NCBI RefSeq assembly: GCF_048569485.1
Contig: NC_134354.1
Coordinates: 336,863,643-336,927,642 of the forward strand
DNA from: Anomaloglossus baeobatrachus
Lineage: Eukaryota; Chordata; Amphibia; Anura; Aromobatidae
Reading direction: 5' to 3'
Length of the DNA: 64,000 nucleotides
This document shows, piece after piece, positions 34,737 to 46,875 of the stretch. The notes beneath the pieces are model-generated. The model was not told where the DNA came from and did no database searches. It saw nothing but the letters and a program-made list of their open reading frames with translations. Position 1 is the first letter of the stretch, and every line of letters begins with the position of its first letter. The translations under genes and the position numbers were made by a program.

Positions 34737-35217
34737 TATATAGCGATAAAGGCAGCAATATGAGTATGTGTCATTTTGTTACAAGAGAAAAGAAACGTGC
34801 ACAAGCGATCACAGTAGTCCCTCAGTTCACACTGGTATCATGTCTGATCTGTGCTTTGACATCACTATGACTTGTCATTCAGCTGATATAGGTGGTAAGG
34901 CTGTGTTCACATCTGCTTTGGATGAAATTGGTCTGCTCCGTTATCAACGTCGCTCAATAAACTCCATTAACTATTAATTGGGTCCATCAGTTTTCTCTTT
35001 CTTTTACCTATTCAGTGGATCAGATGGAATTTCTAAATAAAGAGATTATATGCTATGTAAAGCGCTGTGGAATTAATGGGGCTATATACGTGAATAAATA
35101 TATAATATATAGTGATCATATTGATAATTAATTGCTTGTGTATGATGTTCCTCATTTCCATCATGTAGTGTGTGTTGTTTGTGTACTGTGGACAGATGTG
35201 ATCTCTATGTAGACTGT
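34737..35217. other. Unique AT-rich sequence, no gene seen
   Basis: The region holds a one-sided MITE-like end near 34895 (TAAGGCTGTGTTCACATCTG) and another TATAGC-style L2 tail trace near 35060 (AAAGCGCTGTGGAATTAATG). No coding signal is present. Confidence 0.4.
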
Positions 35218-35218
35218 G

Positions 35219-35283
<65 letters not shown>
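35218..35283. repeat. TA dinucleotide microsatellite
   Basis: About 33 TA repeats follow a short TGTGTATG lead. Open frames rich in Tyr and Ile through it are artefacts. Confidence 0.95.
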
Positions 35284-35285
<2 letters not shown>

Positions 35286-35354
35286 TTAATAATCATGTTG
35301 ATATCTGGCTGCCTGTGTCAGTCAGATGTAGTTTCTACATAGATTATGTCTATA

Positions 35355-35838
35355 ATAGTGATCATGTATATGATATTCCTGATTCCCGTCATGTATCATG
35401 TGTTTTTTGTATACGGTATGTGAGTTCTGTGTATATATACTGTGTATAATGATCATATATATGATATTCCTGATTCCCGTCATGTACTATGTGGTTTTTG
35501 TATACGGTATATGATTTCTGTGTATATATAATACTGTGTATAATGATCATGTATATGATATTCCTGATTCCCGTCATGTACCATGTGTTTTTTGTATACG
35601 GTATATGATTTCTGTCTATATATACGGTGTATAATGATCATGTATATGATATTCCTGATTCCCGTCATGTACCATGTGTTTTTTGTATACGGTATATGAT
35701 TTCTGTGTATATATAATATTGTGTATAATGATCATGTATATGATATTCCTGATTCCCGTCATGTACCATGTGCTTTTTGTATACGGTATGTGATTTCTGT
35801 CTATATATACGGTGTATAATGATCATGTTGGTAACAGA
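35355..35838. repeat. Tandem array, unit about 92 bp, five copies
   Basis: Units begin TGATCATGTATATGATATTC, continue with CTGATTCCCGTCATGTA and TTTTTGTATACGGTATATGA, and end GTGTATAA. Copies start near 35360, 35451, 35543, 35634 and 35727, with a sixth starting at 35819 and breaking off. Copies differ at few positions, so the array is young or homogenised. Confidence 0.9.
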
Positions 35839-36059
35839 CTACCTGTGTATGTTCCCTTTCCCACTGAATACTGTGTTCCACATATACAACAGTGAGATGT
35901 GATCGCTTGTGTCTCCGGTGCTATCTTTGCATCTGTTTCTGCACCTGCCCCATGTATCTGTAATTAATATGAAGTTTGTGTAAGATGTATCTGTCGTTTT
36001 CTCTGCACCTATAGATGACACATTTCTCAGCCTTGTACAAATCCCAGCCAGTCTCTCAT

Positions 36060-36300
36060 GTAAAAGCAGCAAGAGGAGGAGGAGACAGGATAGGAGGAGC
36101 AAAGCCTGCATCTTATTTATTTATTTCTCTCTGTCTCGCTCCCTCTCTCTAAATGCTTAAGGTGAAGAGTGCAGAGCAAGCCGATCCCAACACATGGTTT
36201 AATCCTGCTCTGTCCCAGGAGGAGAAAGACCCGGAGAGCGAGAGAGCAAGAGAGAGACTCCTAAAGAGAGAGAAGAGAGGAACGTCTTCCTTACAAGCAG
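36060..36300 (+). promoter_or_regulatory. Possible FOXO6 leader exon or promoter region
   Basis: This region has an AGGAGGAGGAGACAGGA purine tract, a CTCTCTGTCTCGCTCCCTCTC pyrimidine tract and then a GA-rich stretch, a layout often seen around vertebrate transcription starts. A donor-like AAGCAG/GTGTGA lies at 36300. An acceptor-like TTTTTGTTGAAGACAG/AAG ends at 37580, 24 bases before the FOXO6 ATG. If both are used, this would be a 5' untranslated exon. A short upstream frame (36153-36398) has no recognisable similarity. This is an inference from position and composition only. Confidence 0.25.
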
Positions 36301-37603
36301 GTGTGAAGCCCCCCTCCTCACACCCAGCCTGCCACTATTCATTCTCTATCAGTGAGGGATCCCCTGCAGATCCCCCTGCCTTTTCTGTGGAATCCTAGCT
36401 CAATAATTGGGGGAACGCACCCCATTAATTTCTCACTGGCTATCTCTACAATGACAATGTGTCTTTCAGCACCTTTTTCCGAAACCGCAGCATGTCCCCA
36501 CGTGTGGCTCCGGATTGTAGTAGGGGGGCACAAGTGAGCATTTTGAGGAGGGGGTTGTACATTACTATCTGACTGGGGCAAGTAATACCCAAAATCACAA
36601 AGGTATCATCTGGAACCACCCTGGAATCAGGAATTGAGAAGAGGAGGGGAGAGGAGCAATGATATTCTTATTAAAGGGTGTCTTGTAAATTAAAAAGGGG
36701 AGACTGTGCTTCCCCTTCTACGCAGCCTCCACCCATCAAATTTTGGGGTTGGAAGAATTGATCGCTTTGAATTTTAATCAGATTTTTTTTTCTTCATCTA
36801 TAGAACATCTGTTGCTGCAAAAGACACCTCTTTGGACAGATTTCAAACACACCTCCCTTTCTTTTTAATGCACAGAAATCTCATTATAGATCATATCTGG
36901 AATTTACATTTTTGGCAAAATTGCTGCTCCATATTAACCCTAAATATCCACACTAGGGAACGTCTGCATATGATATCTCTAGCAGAAATCCCATCATTAA
37001 TGCACAATGGAGCATAATGTTGTAACCTGCTGACATCTAAAATATGCTTTTTCGAGTTCACCTTAATCTGTGTGCAGCCGTTCATCAGTGGATTACTATT
37101 AGCTGTTTGCTGCCTGCTTCTGCAGTCTGTTGTTCTATTGAAATTAGTTTTCTGTAATTATTCCAATTGGGTAAGCATTTGGCAGACAATATAGGTTCTG
37201 ACTTTCGAGTTCTTCCTGATATGTGAACCCATGTTGCAAACAGTGGATTGAATTGGTGTGCAACTATTCATTGTTAGATCATTAAATAGTCGAATATTAT
37301 TTTTTCTGCAAATTATTATTCTGTCCTTCCTAATAATTCTGATATCTGCCAATGTCTGGAACATTTCTTACAATATCCTTTTCTTTTTTATGAGCATTGG
37401 TTTTGATTTTAGACTGATTTACATCTATTTTTTTTAATAATTCATTTGCTCATATTCATATAGTTCTCCCTAAACTTACATATTTTTGGCTTAGTAATTT
37501 TACGCCCTTTTACCCTGAAGACTTCTTTCTGGATGACTATTTTCAAATGCGGATTTAAGTACTATTTTTGTTGAAGACAGAAGGGAATTTTTGAGAGCCA
37601 GTG
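36301..37603. other. FOXO6 upstream region, AT-rich, unassigned
   Basis: The sequence is unique-looking and AT-rich, without a recognised repeat. It is either proximal promoter plus 5' untranslated region, or a small intron between a leader exon and the first coding exon. The last bases before the ATG, AGAGCCAGTG, give purine at -3. Confidence 0.4.
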
Positions 37604-37915
37604 ATGGAGAAATTGGAAGCTGAATCAGATGTGGAGCCTCAGGGTCGCCCTCGTTCTTGCACCTGGCCACCCCTTCCCGAAGCCTCCGTGGATTTGCCCT
37701 TGCCTCCCCCTGGCCTAGACCCAGGGCAGATGCGGAAAGCCAAAAGTTCACGCAGGAATGCCTGGGGTAACTTGTCTTATGCTGATCTCATCACCAAGGC
37801 CATAGAGAGCTCACCAGAGAGACGTCTGACCCTTTCTCAAATCTACGACTGGATGGTGCGATTTGTACCCTACTTCAAAGATAAGGGTGACAGCAACAGC
37901 TCTGCTGGTTGGAAG
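37604..37915 (+). CDS. foxo6: Forkhead box O6, first coding exon (partial)
   Basis: FOXO proteins are nuclear transcription factors that bind GTAAACA-type sites and are restrained by insulin/AKT signalling. This exon encodes the first 104 residues. RPRSCT (residues 15-20) is the N-terminal AKT site with Thr20. The forkhead domain starts near residue 50 with [20 protein letters not shown], runs through [11 protein letters not shown] and ends here at [10 protein letters not shown], exactly where FOXO genes have their intron 1. The exon ends AAG/GTGAG in phase 0. [13 protein letters not shown] and [12 protein letters not shown] fit FOXO6 better than FOXO1 or FOXO3 (IYEWMV) or FOXO4. The tract before the forkhead is about 50 residues, shorter than I recall for human FOXO6 (about 87). 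The ATG at 37604 has purine at -3 and G at +4. The remaining forkhead helices and the C-terminus lie beyond the window. Confidence 0.92.
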
Positions 37916-37921
37916 GTGAGA
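37914..37921 (+). other. foxo6: Splice donor of the FOXO6 first coding exon
   Basis: AG/GTGAGA matches the vertebrate donor consensus at the known FOXO intron 1 position, directly after SSAGWK. Confidence 0.88.
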
Positions 37922-38825
37922 ATTCTCTATTGGGTTTTTTTCATTTCATAATGTGATCTAATATTAATAGGGATGAGGTAAGTGAATTGGAAATGCCAAA
38001 TTGTAAGTGGTAGCGTGAGGTCCTGGAAAGTGAAGACTATGGAAAAGGCAACAAGTAATGGTTAAGGGTGTCATTGGAGAGTATAGAATTGACTTATACT
38101 ATTGTGTTCCTGTTCTGACGTTCAATTATAAGGAGAAATATATTTTTCTCAGTGGCAATACCATGTATATTTATTTATTTATGGTGAATATGTCTGTGTA
38201 ATCTGTTAATGTATGGATTGATAAGGATGTATGAATATTTCAAGATCCAGGTAACTGAGTAGCAGTAAACCATATATAGGAAGCATAATCTCATATATAG
38301 AGAGCATAATCTCATTTAATACCCCTAGGGACAGGTGAATGCTCAATTATCCGACCATTTAATTTCTGGAAGTTATAGGATGATGATATATACCTTCAGA
38401 GAAAAGAATGCAATGATTTGAAATATAATTACAGTTCTAGTTGCATAATTAAGAGTCCAATGTCTACATCAAATGGGAATTTACTTTCTTTTCTACGTAT
38501 ACTCTATGCTTGCATAGAAAGATTGTTTTCAATTGGTAGATCTTTAGGAACAATTTCAACTTGTATTAGAATACCACTGATCTTTTTTTATCACACCAAA
38601 CATGTAGGATATCTAGAAACAGTGTAAAGTTCTGATCCTTCATGTCCAGCGTGTAATAACTGAACCAAAGCAATACTACTTCCCGGTACTAGTTACCATT
38701 CTCTTGTGTCTTCAACATTTCCTCTCCCCTACTTTTCATTCCCTTAATATACTTTTTACATGGACTCTCGCTATTTTAACCACTATACAATTATTACAGG
38801 GTTTTTTTTACGCTTGTGCCAGTTA

Positions 38826-38970
38826 GGCTAAATTCACATTTGCTTGGGTTTTTTGGAATTTGGGTATTCTGCTTTGTCATAGGAGCAGAATAAAATATGT
38901 GATACCTGTGGCACCCAATGAATCCCATTGACTTCTGCTCAGTGCCTCAAACGTACATGTGAACACCGCC
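38826..38970. mobile_element. Small MITE, 145 bp, TTA duplication
   Basis: The left end is GGCTAAATTCACATTTG and the right-end complement is GGCGGTGTTCACATGTACG. TTA flanks both ends (38823-38825 and 38971-38973). There is no coding. Confidence 0.65.
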
Positions 38971-41900
38971 TTAAGTTGCTCCACTTCAGTTTTATAGTCC
39001 ACATATCCAATATCTTAGGTTCTTCCCTGACTGTGAATCTAGCAGAAAAGAGAGTAGAAGGATGTGTAGTTTGCATGGTCTAAATGCACTAAGACCTAAA
39101 TTAGAAACCATTGACTGCTGAGTTTCATTCCCACAGTAGGGTGGTATGTAAACATGGTAAGTTGTAACTTACAGGTATAGAAGTTCTTCCTTTATGGTGA
39201 GAAGAAATAAACCAACATGTAATGATGCTTTTATTAGAGAATTACACTAAATGTCATAAATTGCATTTGGTCTACAGCTATAGACCATTGAGGTCACCTT
39301 CCTAGAAGGCTATGGTATCTTTACAATGGTATTGGGGTGCAATAACGAATGTGGGCCCATTGTTACTGACCACTTCAAATACTGCTTCTAAACTTGGAGT
39401 AATAGCCATTACTGGTTATAGTCTCTACACTTACCAACAGTTTAGTTAAGGAGCAGGAAATGTTCTTTGAGGTCCTTCAGCACTGCCAGATTTCTAGGGT
39501 CATAATGTTCCTTGAACAGTTATCAATACAATTAAAGATATTTATTATGACCCTTGATTTATACATTTCCCTTGGAAAACCAAATGTAAAATGAACTTTT
39601 AAGGTTCCATGTAAGAGTGCATAAGGTAGGAAATTATCAGATTTGTTGCTCTTTTCTGAAACCATAGACATTTTTTTCCACATAACTTATTTTTGATCCA
39701 ATTATATCCAATTCATATTAGAATATGGAAAGTCGTGCATTTTCATAGATTTCATAAAGCTTAGGATAAAGAAATTGTTGAGCAGGATGGAACAGCATGG
39801 ATTTAATATGGATACTGAGAAAGTTTACCCTTGCGTGTTAAAGGCTTAATCATCGCTATATTGTATGAGCTATTTATGCCATATTAAAAGTTGCAATTTT
39901 AACAATTTTTAACTAATCTGTTAAAACCTGTTAATTATAATTCGATAGTGGAAAACTCCTTTGATTCTAGTTTCACAAATTCATATGTGAAACAAAAAAA
40001 GTGTTGCAAAAATAGCCAGCGTTGCCATTTTTGTAATTTTAGAGCCTGTAGATAAGAATTGAAGGTCTCCATTGGGTAAGCTCAAAAACATGTTTTGTTG
40101 GTCTTGTTGGGCAAAGACATCTTATATACTTGACTTTAGAGCACTTGTAGCATCCAGCATAAACTTCTTTATGATATCTTGAACAAAACAGCCATATTCT
40201 CTATATTATGATTTGGTTGTAACCCATCAGTTGACAGCTGGCACCATCATTAATTGTATATTTTTGTATATTACACTTTGACATGCTATAGACTTTTTCA
40301 CAGATCTTAGCTGAGTCCCTGGTGTTTTATCAGCATCATCTACAGCAGCCCCTTGTGTAAGTCAGGTTCTTGGATTTACTTGCTGGACTATTCCTGGATT
40401 TGGTATTTATATCACAAACCCACAGTTGCTTTACTCATATCTTTAGGGAGTTTTTACATTTTTTATTGTTTTTAGTTTTATTGATCATACATTTTGCCGT
40501 GTATACTATAGAATCTGACTCGCCCCAAGTCTTTTGTTTCCGAAGTTATAGCCAATATGTTATATGACCATTACGTATGCATATCATTTCTTTCTACTCT
40601 TTTTAGTTACATAGAATCAAATAGACGGCGCACACCTGACACGGCTCAGGTTTTTCTTCGGAATCACTATACTATTAAACTATAATATTCTGGCACTTTC
40701 TTCTATGGTTGATAAAGGTCTATGGAACTTTGACAAAAAGGTCACTTTTAATGTGGATTGCTCCTTAAAATCTAAAGTGCAATCTACTCGGAGTAAAGAG
40801 CTGTATACTTTAGGATTAGGACCTTACTTCTGTAACCATAAAAACAGTGTGATGTTGCTCTTGCTGTACCTTAGAGTTAGATATATTTAGAAATAAATAC
40901 AAGTTTTTCACATTCATTACAGCAAAGGTGAAACAAATTATCTCTTTTCCAGTAGTAATAAAGTTGGGTTTTTAGTACCACTATTGGAAGCAGCTACCCT
41001 TTAAGTCAATATTTGACCTTTCAATAAACCTAGCAACAATTCTGAGTTTGTGAGCTGTTATCCTTCAGTAAAGGACAGCGTACTGGTTTTCTAGAGAAGG
41101 TAATTCTGATACCCTTTTTCCAGGTCACATTGCATAGGTATATATCATGGTATATCAAGATACAACTCCAGTAGCTTGACTGAAGTGGCCACGATAATTT
41201 GAAAATGACTTGTATATTCACATTGTAGAGTCCATCCTAAGCACTTGTACTGTGCATTCTGTGTTGAAGGGGATGACTCATTCATTTGTGGAGATTGTCT
41301 TTTTTTTTTCCCCTTTTGTAGGGTGACAGAGTGCACAGGAGTTTGTCACTACTAAGTAGATCAGTCTTGTAAGGATTTAGTGTTGCTTAATATTCTTTAA
41401 CCAGCTTATCAGAGGCAGATCCTAGGCAGAGAGAATTAGTGACAATCATTCCTTTAAATGACAGATGGATGTATAGAAATACTGATCATCCCAGAAAGCC
41501 TACATAATAACGATACCCTAATTATAAAGTAGAATAGTAGTGCTGTAATAAATGTCCAGTAAAACTACTGTTGTTTTAAGATAAAAAGGCAGTATTCAGG
41601 TCAGTGGCACTATTGTATAGATTTCATCGGTTTGGGAAAGACACTGTAATTGTAAGCATAGACCGTTCATACATGGAGCAGCAGATACCCTCATGGTCCC
41701 ATGTATAACATATATTTCTGTTATCCTGCCAATACTGTTCTTCTGAATATACTTGTAATACCCACTCATGGTCATTTGACTTATTATTGGCACCCCCCTG
41801 TTAGCTCTGGCATATATATTATTGAATTGACTACTAATTTCTTGTTAGAAAACCTGAAAAATGTTCATTAAAAGCAAAAAGGAAAGTGGAAGCCATAATA

Positions 41901-43312
41901 TTAGAAACACATGCCTAATATTGTGTAAGTCCCCTTTGTGCCACCAAGACATTGCCAATTTTTTTTTACATCTCACAGATACTCGATTAAACCTTGAACC
42001 TTTCGTCACATTCCTGTATGCCATTCTGAACAGTTTTGCTGTGTGGCAAAGAACAATATGCTGCAGATATGGGCTACTACTGTAAGGGACTAACGTTGCA
42101 TTAAAAGGGTGCACTTGGTCTACAATAATGTTTAGGTAGGTAATCTGTGTGATTCCCAGGATTTCCCATGAAAAGCCTAACGCATCACACTGCTTTCAAT
42201 TGATTATTGATTGCCTTAATCCCATTGCATATCCTTGTGCCATCATTTTCCCAGGTGAGCAATTTCATACACACATAGTAAGCAACGAGATTTGCAGAAC
42301 CGTGGTCCAGCCCTGCTAACCTCTTTCAACCTGCAATGTCATCATTGTGGCATGATGCATGTATGACGTTGTGTTGGGCTGACTGAGCCAGAGAGGACAT
42401 TGACTGGAAGGCCTCTGGGGTGGCCATGGACTATGGATGTGGCTGCAGGACCATGGTCCTACAAATATTTTAGCTCCACACTTATAGTGACCCTCATGAT
42501 AACACCATATGCAGAAAGCTGTGATCTTCTGTTTATTCTGAAGACTTTCTATCATAACGAACATTAACATTTTCAGCAATTTATATTACAGTGGCCTGAC
42601 CACATGGTCCAACGTTCAGTTCCTACATGCATCAATGAGCCATGTGCACCTGTGACTGTCACCTGTTCACCAATTGTTCTTACACGGATTATAGTTAGTT
42701 GTTACTTATCATCGCATATTGGAACACGGATATCAAAGAATCACAATTTAGCCCTTGCCGGTTGCTCAGATCTGTATACTTGCTGATTTTATTTCTGCTT
42801 TCATCCCATGAAGTTCAAGATTAATTATCTGTTTACTTGTTACCTATTGTATTCCAAATCTTGACATGTGTCATTATCATGATATAATGACTGTCATTCA
42901 CTATATGCCAGTGGTTTAAGGCTACACAGTGATTTTGGCTGCTATATAGTTACTATGTGTCGCTGTTATATTGCAGCACAGTACAACAAGTTGGATCATT
43001 TTTATGACACCAAGGATACTGCGATAAGCTAGTTGCAAAAAATCAGTCCAGGCTTGACTTTTTGTGATTTACTTGTTGCTTTCACTGTACCCTTGATGTC
43101 GTAATGCGACTCTTGACTTGTATTGTGCTGCGATGTAATAGCAACATATAGCAATCTTTGGCCCTGCAACCTGTGTCGCAGCTAGAGTTGTCATGTAGCC
43201 CTATCCTTATTTTCATGGCTGGTCATTGTATTTCTATGTATATTTGGGGTCATGTCTCAACACAAGTATACATGCTTGATACATAGTATTTTGTAAAAGT
43301 AGTACTACTTTA

Positions 43313-44560
43313 CTGTGTTTGCTTTGTCTCCTCAAAGCTTTACAGGTATAAGCAGATTTTCTCGGTCACCTTTTTATAGAAAGCAGACAACCCCAAGAGA
43401 GAGAAAAAACAGAGTACCTTGCAATCATACTCCCCAGACGCATAACGGAAGGACCTGCAGTGGAATGCACACCCACACACATCAGATTGTACACCCACAG
43501 ACAGTCACTACATCCGTTGATAACAATTGCTTCTGGCCAGCAGGAAAACCTGGGACGCAGTGCAGTGGAGCTCGAGGACCTGTGGTGGAATGCATGGAGG
43601 ACCTGCAGTAAAACGTATTGGATGCGGTTCACTGCAGGTCCTCATGCTCTACTGCACTGCATCTCAGGTTCCCCTGATGGCCAAAAGCAATTGGTATCGT
43701 GGATTTAGTGAGTGTGTGCGATCTGGTGTATGTGAGTGTCGGACAAAAGCAGGGGAGGTCCGCCTAAAGCTCACCTCCTAGGAGCGCCCACCGGAGATCG
43801 CAGGAGGACCTGGGAGCGAAGCAGACGTCTGGGGCCTGGTATGATTTTCTTGGGAAGGGGGGTTTGCTTTTAGGGTGGTTAAACTTTCCCCCAACAGTGT
43901 TGCTTGAGAATAAACCCTACCTCGAAAATAAGCCCTAGCGCATTTTTTCAGGGCAAAAAAATAATATAAGACATAGTAACATAGTTTCTAAGGCTGAAGG
44001 AAGACCTTATGTCCATCTAGTTCAGCCTATTTTAGTGCCGCTGTTCTCCAGTCTTGAGCCTGTGGAAGGCAAAAACCCACAGAGTAGAAGCCAGTTTTTT
44101 TCATAGGGAAAAAAATTATTTCCCGACTCCTAAGCTGGGTCAACTATCTACCTGTAATATTATGGTATTTATAACCTTCTATACTTTTGCTATCAAGAAA
44201 AGCATCCATTCCTCTCTTAAAGTCATTCAGTGAGTTGGCCATCACCACTTCCTCACAAAGAGAATTCCAGAGCCTTACTTCTCTTACCGTGAAGAACCCT
44301 CTTCCATGCTGGTGCAGAAATTTTCTTTCCTCCAAACGAAGAGAATGCCCCCTTGTTCTTGTCATAGTCCTTGGTACAAACAGATCATGGGAGAGATCTC
44401 TGTATGGCCCTCTGATATACTTGGACATATTTATTAGGTCTCCCCTAAATCTTCTCTTTTCTAGAGTAAATAGACCTAATTTTGATAACCTTTCTGGGTA
44501 TTGTAATGTACCCACTCCATTACAGCAGTAAAACAGTGTCTTATTTTCTGGGAAACACAG
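43313..44560. mobile_element. TA-flanked DNA element, relative of 4518-5666, CR1 nested
   Basis: The left end is CTGTGTTT and the right-end complement is CTGTGTTTCCCAGAAAATAA, with TA at both sides. AAAATAAGCCCTAGCGC (43927-43944) and TGGGAGCGAAGCAGACGTCTG-like sequence are the complement of the element at 4518. GCACTGCATCTCAGG and GTGTGCGATCTGGTGTATGT match it in direct orientation, so the two copies are rearranged relative to each other. A CR1 tail lies inside. Confidence 0.65.
43976..44520 (-). mobile_element. CR1-type LINE 3' fragment with ORF2 C-terminus
   Basis: The 3' tail is ACATAGTAACATAG (minus-strand 3' end at the left), the standard frog CR1 ending. The minus strand then encodes the ORF2 C-terminus: YPERLSKLGLFTLEKRRFRG, DLINMSKYIRG, RTRGHSLRLEERKF, RGFFTVREVRLWNSLCEEV and SLNDFKRGMDAFLDS (44515-44144). 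The element is 5'-truncated, as most LINE copies are. The conserved protein could be mistaken for a host gene. Confidence 0.85.
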
Positions 44561-44654
44561 TAGTTATCCTAGTGGAAGCCTATAGGTACATCTGCCGTAG
44601 ACCAAAAATGTGGTATTAACATGACCTAAGCACTGGAGAAACTATTTGTTTGTC

Positions 44655-45294
44655 ATGACCATGGGATAGCGGGGAACCGGGGGTCCTAGGCTGTCCCTCA
44701 AGCTAGGTGGCCCTATGCTATCCCTTACCTCAGTGATACTCCTGATGGTGGAGAGGCCTGAGTCTCCTTCCTGGCCCTGCTCCTGAACAGCCCTGATCAG
44801 ACTCCACATCCTGTCATGGAGTGATGAGGTAGGAGTGTGATGAAACCCACAGATAAAGATAGACAGGGGAAAACTAAAACTGTCACACAGCACGTACACA
44901 CAAAGGTAAAGATAATAAAAGATTCAGTAGGAAAAACAAGAGCAGGAGGGAAGCTACAAAAACAGGAGTAAACTCCACAACCGCACCAGGCAATGAGCAC
45001 AACTTTCACCAGTAAATCTGGGACATGATATATCTCAAACCAACATAGAATAAACTGTAGCTGGCATGGGTGGAAGGTTTCAACCAGCATAAATAGGAGG
45101 GGAGCAGATGTGATAAGCCTCCCCAATACATGGGACCAAAGGAGCAAGCAGACTATCAGAGAATAACTCTTGCTAGCCTGCCTATGTATCAGCACACAGC
45201 AGGTCGATGCCCGTGTTAATCCCAGACATCAGAGAAACCATTGGGCGGAGTGTCAAAATCTGCAATCTGAACAGTGTCCAACACCGCTATGACA
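44655..45294. mobile_element. Possible solo LTR-like fossil, about 640 bp
   Basis: The stretch starts TGTCATGACCATGGGATAGC and ends CGCTATGACA, giving short TGTCAT and ATGACA ends. The GC content and absence of coding are LTR-like, and similar openings are familiar from frog repeats. I see no clear flanking duplication, so the call is weak. Confidence 0.3.
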
Positions 45295-46875
45295 GTCGGC
45301 AAAGTTTGTTCTAAACTCCGTGTGACACTGTTTTGTAGATTTTAAATTGCCTGTTAATAGATTAGAGGCTAGAGGTAGATGAATATATAGTTAAGAAAAA
45401 TCTACTCTTCTCAAAATCAATGAAAAAGATCACCAAAGCTTAAGGTTGGGTAAGAATATCCGTACCAGAAGTGAACCTGTCTAAAGATTTCATACTAGAA
45501 ACTACATACAATATTAAATAGTTTTCTTTTAGATTTCTTAGTCCTGAAAAGGCAGGTGTACTTACTAAGAAATCATTGTCAAAATTGCGGTATAATCATT
45601 TTAGAATTGTGTAAATTTCATCCACCTAGCCATACTGACAATTCCTCACTGTCCCTCCTCCTGCTGAGATCTCACACTGCTTAGTAAGAGCTGCATCTGT
45701 CAGTCAAGCTGGGTGGGTGGAGGTTGGGCCTTATAAATGCTCATTATAATATTGGAAAATTATGGCCATTCTGACATGGACTTGCAAGGTAAGTACAGCA
45801 GTCTCCCTAGGTCCGATAGATCTATTTCACAAGGTATGTATGCAATGTGTATGTTGAAATCTAGTCCTCTTCCTCTCTGAAGAGGCTATTTGCTTGTTGG
45901 TCTGGTGAGAGATCCACTTTGAGGTCTCTATCCAACACCACACACTTTAGCAATGTGATTTTCTTAAAGGTCTGTAGAAAATTGTGAGTATTGACGATTT
46001 CTCTGTGCAGACCATGACTACTGTAATGTTTATTAATGATAGTTACAGAAAATGTGTCATACCACATGTGTAAAAATGGAGATTACAAGAAGCGGTGCTT
46101 GGGATTTTTTTTCCATGGTTAAACCACCAAAAGAGTTTTTTTTTTCTCTAAAGTTATATGCAAATAATATATTTTATTTTAGGCCATGTTCAGATATGGT
46201 GCATTTTCTGCAGATTTGTGATTCAGTTTCAGTAAATGTTAATGGGGTTTTCAAAACACTGTCTACGTTACAGAAAATTTCCTATGCAGAAATGAGCATG
46301 TTCATTATAGAAACGTCACAGATTTTTACTGTGGATCTCATCCTTTTCATATGTAATGCTGCAATCTAAAGTACTGTTTTATTCGGATTATAAGACGCAC
46401 TTTTCCTCCCAAAAACGTGGGAGGAAAATGAAGGGTGCCTCTTAAAATCCAAATATAGCTTATCAGGAGGAGGAAAATTGTCGGGGTGCTGTCTGTGTGG
46501 CTTTCTGTGCGGGCGGCTGGATGCTTGTCTGTGCGGGTGGCCAAGTGCCTGTCGGTGCGTGCGGCGGCTGCCTCTCTGTGCCGGCATCCGGCTGCCTCTC
46601 TCTGTGGGTGGCCTGCTGGCTTCCACTCTGTGCGGGCGGCTGGTTAGCTTTGCAGACTGTGGTGGCTATGCGGCGGGTGTCCTAGAAGGTTTGCCCATGG
46701 TCCCTGCTTTAAATGATGGCGCTTGGAGTCACCGCGTGCGCAGATGGAGCTTTTGGATGAGAGCTCAATCTGCACGGGCGCCACTCCGGGCGCTATTTCT
46801 TTGAAGCCCGGACTGCGGACAGAGCCGCATTGGCATGCTCCACCACACAACCACTGCAGCTTCCGCTGTAAGTAC

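Noticed and set aside
37601-37603. GTG as the FOXO6 start
   Set aside because: Vertebrate translation starts at the adjacent ATG (37604), which has purine at -3 and G at +4.
37916-37951. Continuation of the FOXO6 frame past the donor
   Set aside because: The 12 codons after GWK do not match NSIRHNLSLH and begin with a GTGAGA donor; this is intron read-through.
44144-44515. A 123-codon minus-strand frame that looks conserved
   Set aside because: It is the C-terminus of CR1 ORF2 next to the CR1 3' tail, not a host gene.
46478-46804. A 108-codon Cys/Gly-rich frame
   Set aside because: It comes from degenerate GTGCGGGCGGC tandem words inside a TA-flanked transposon.
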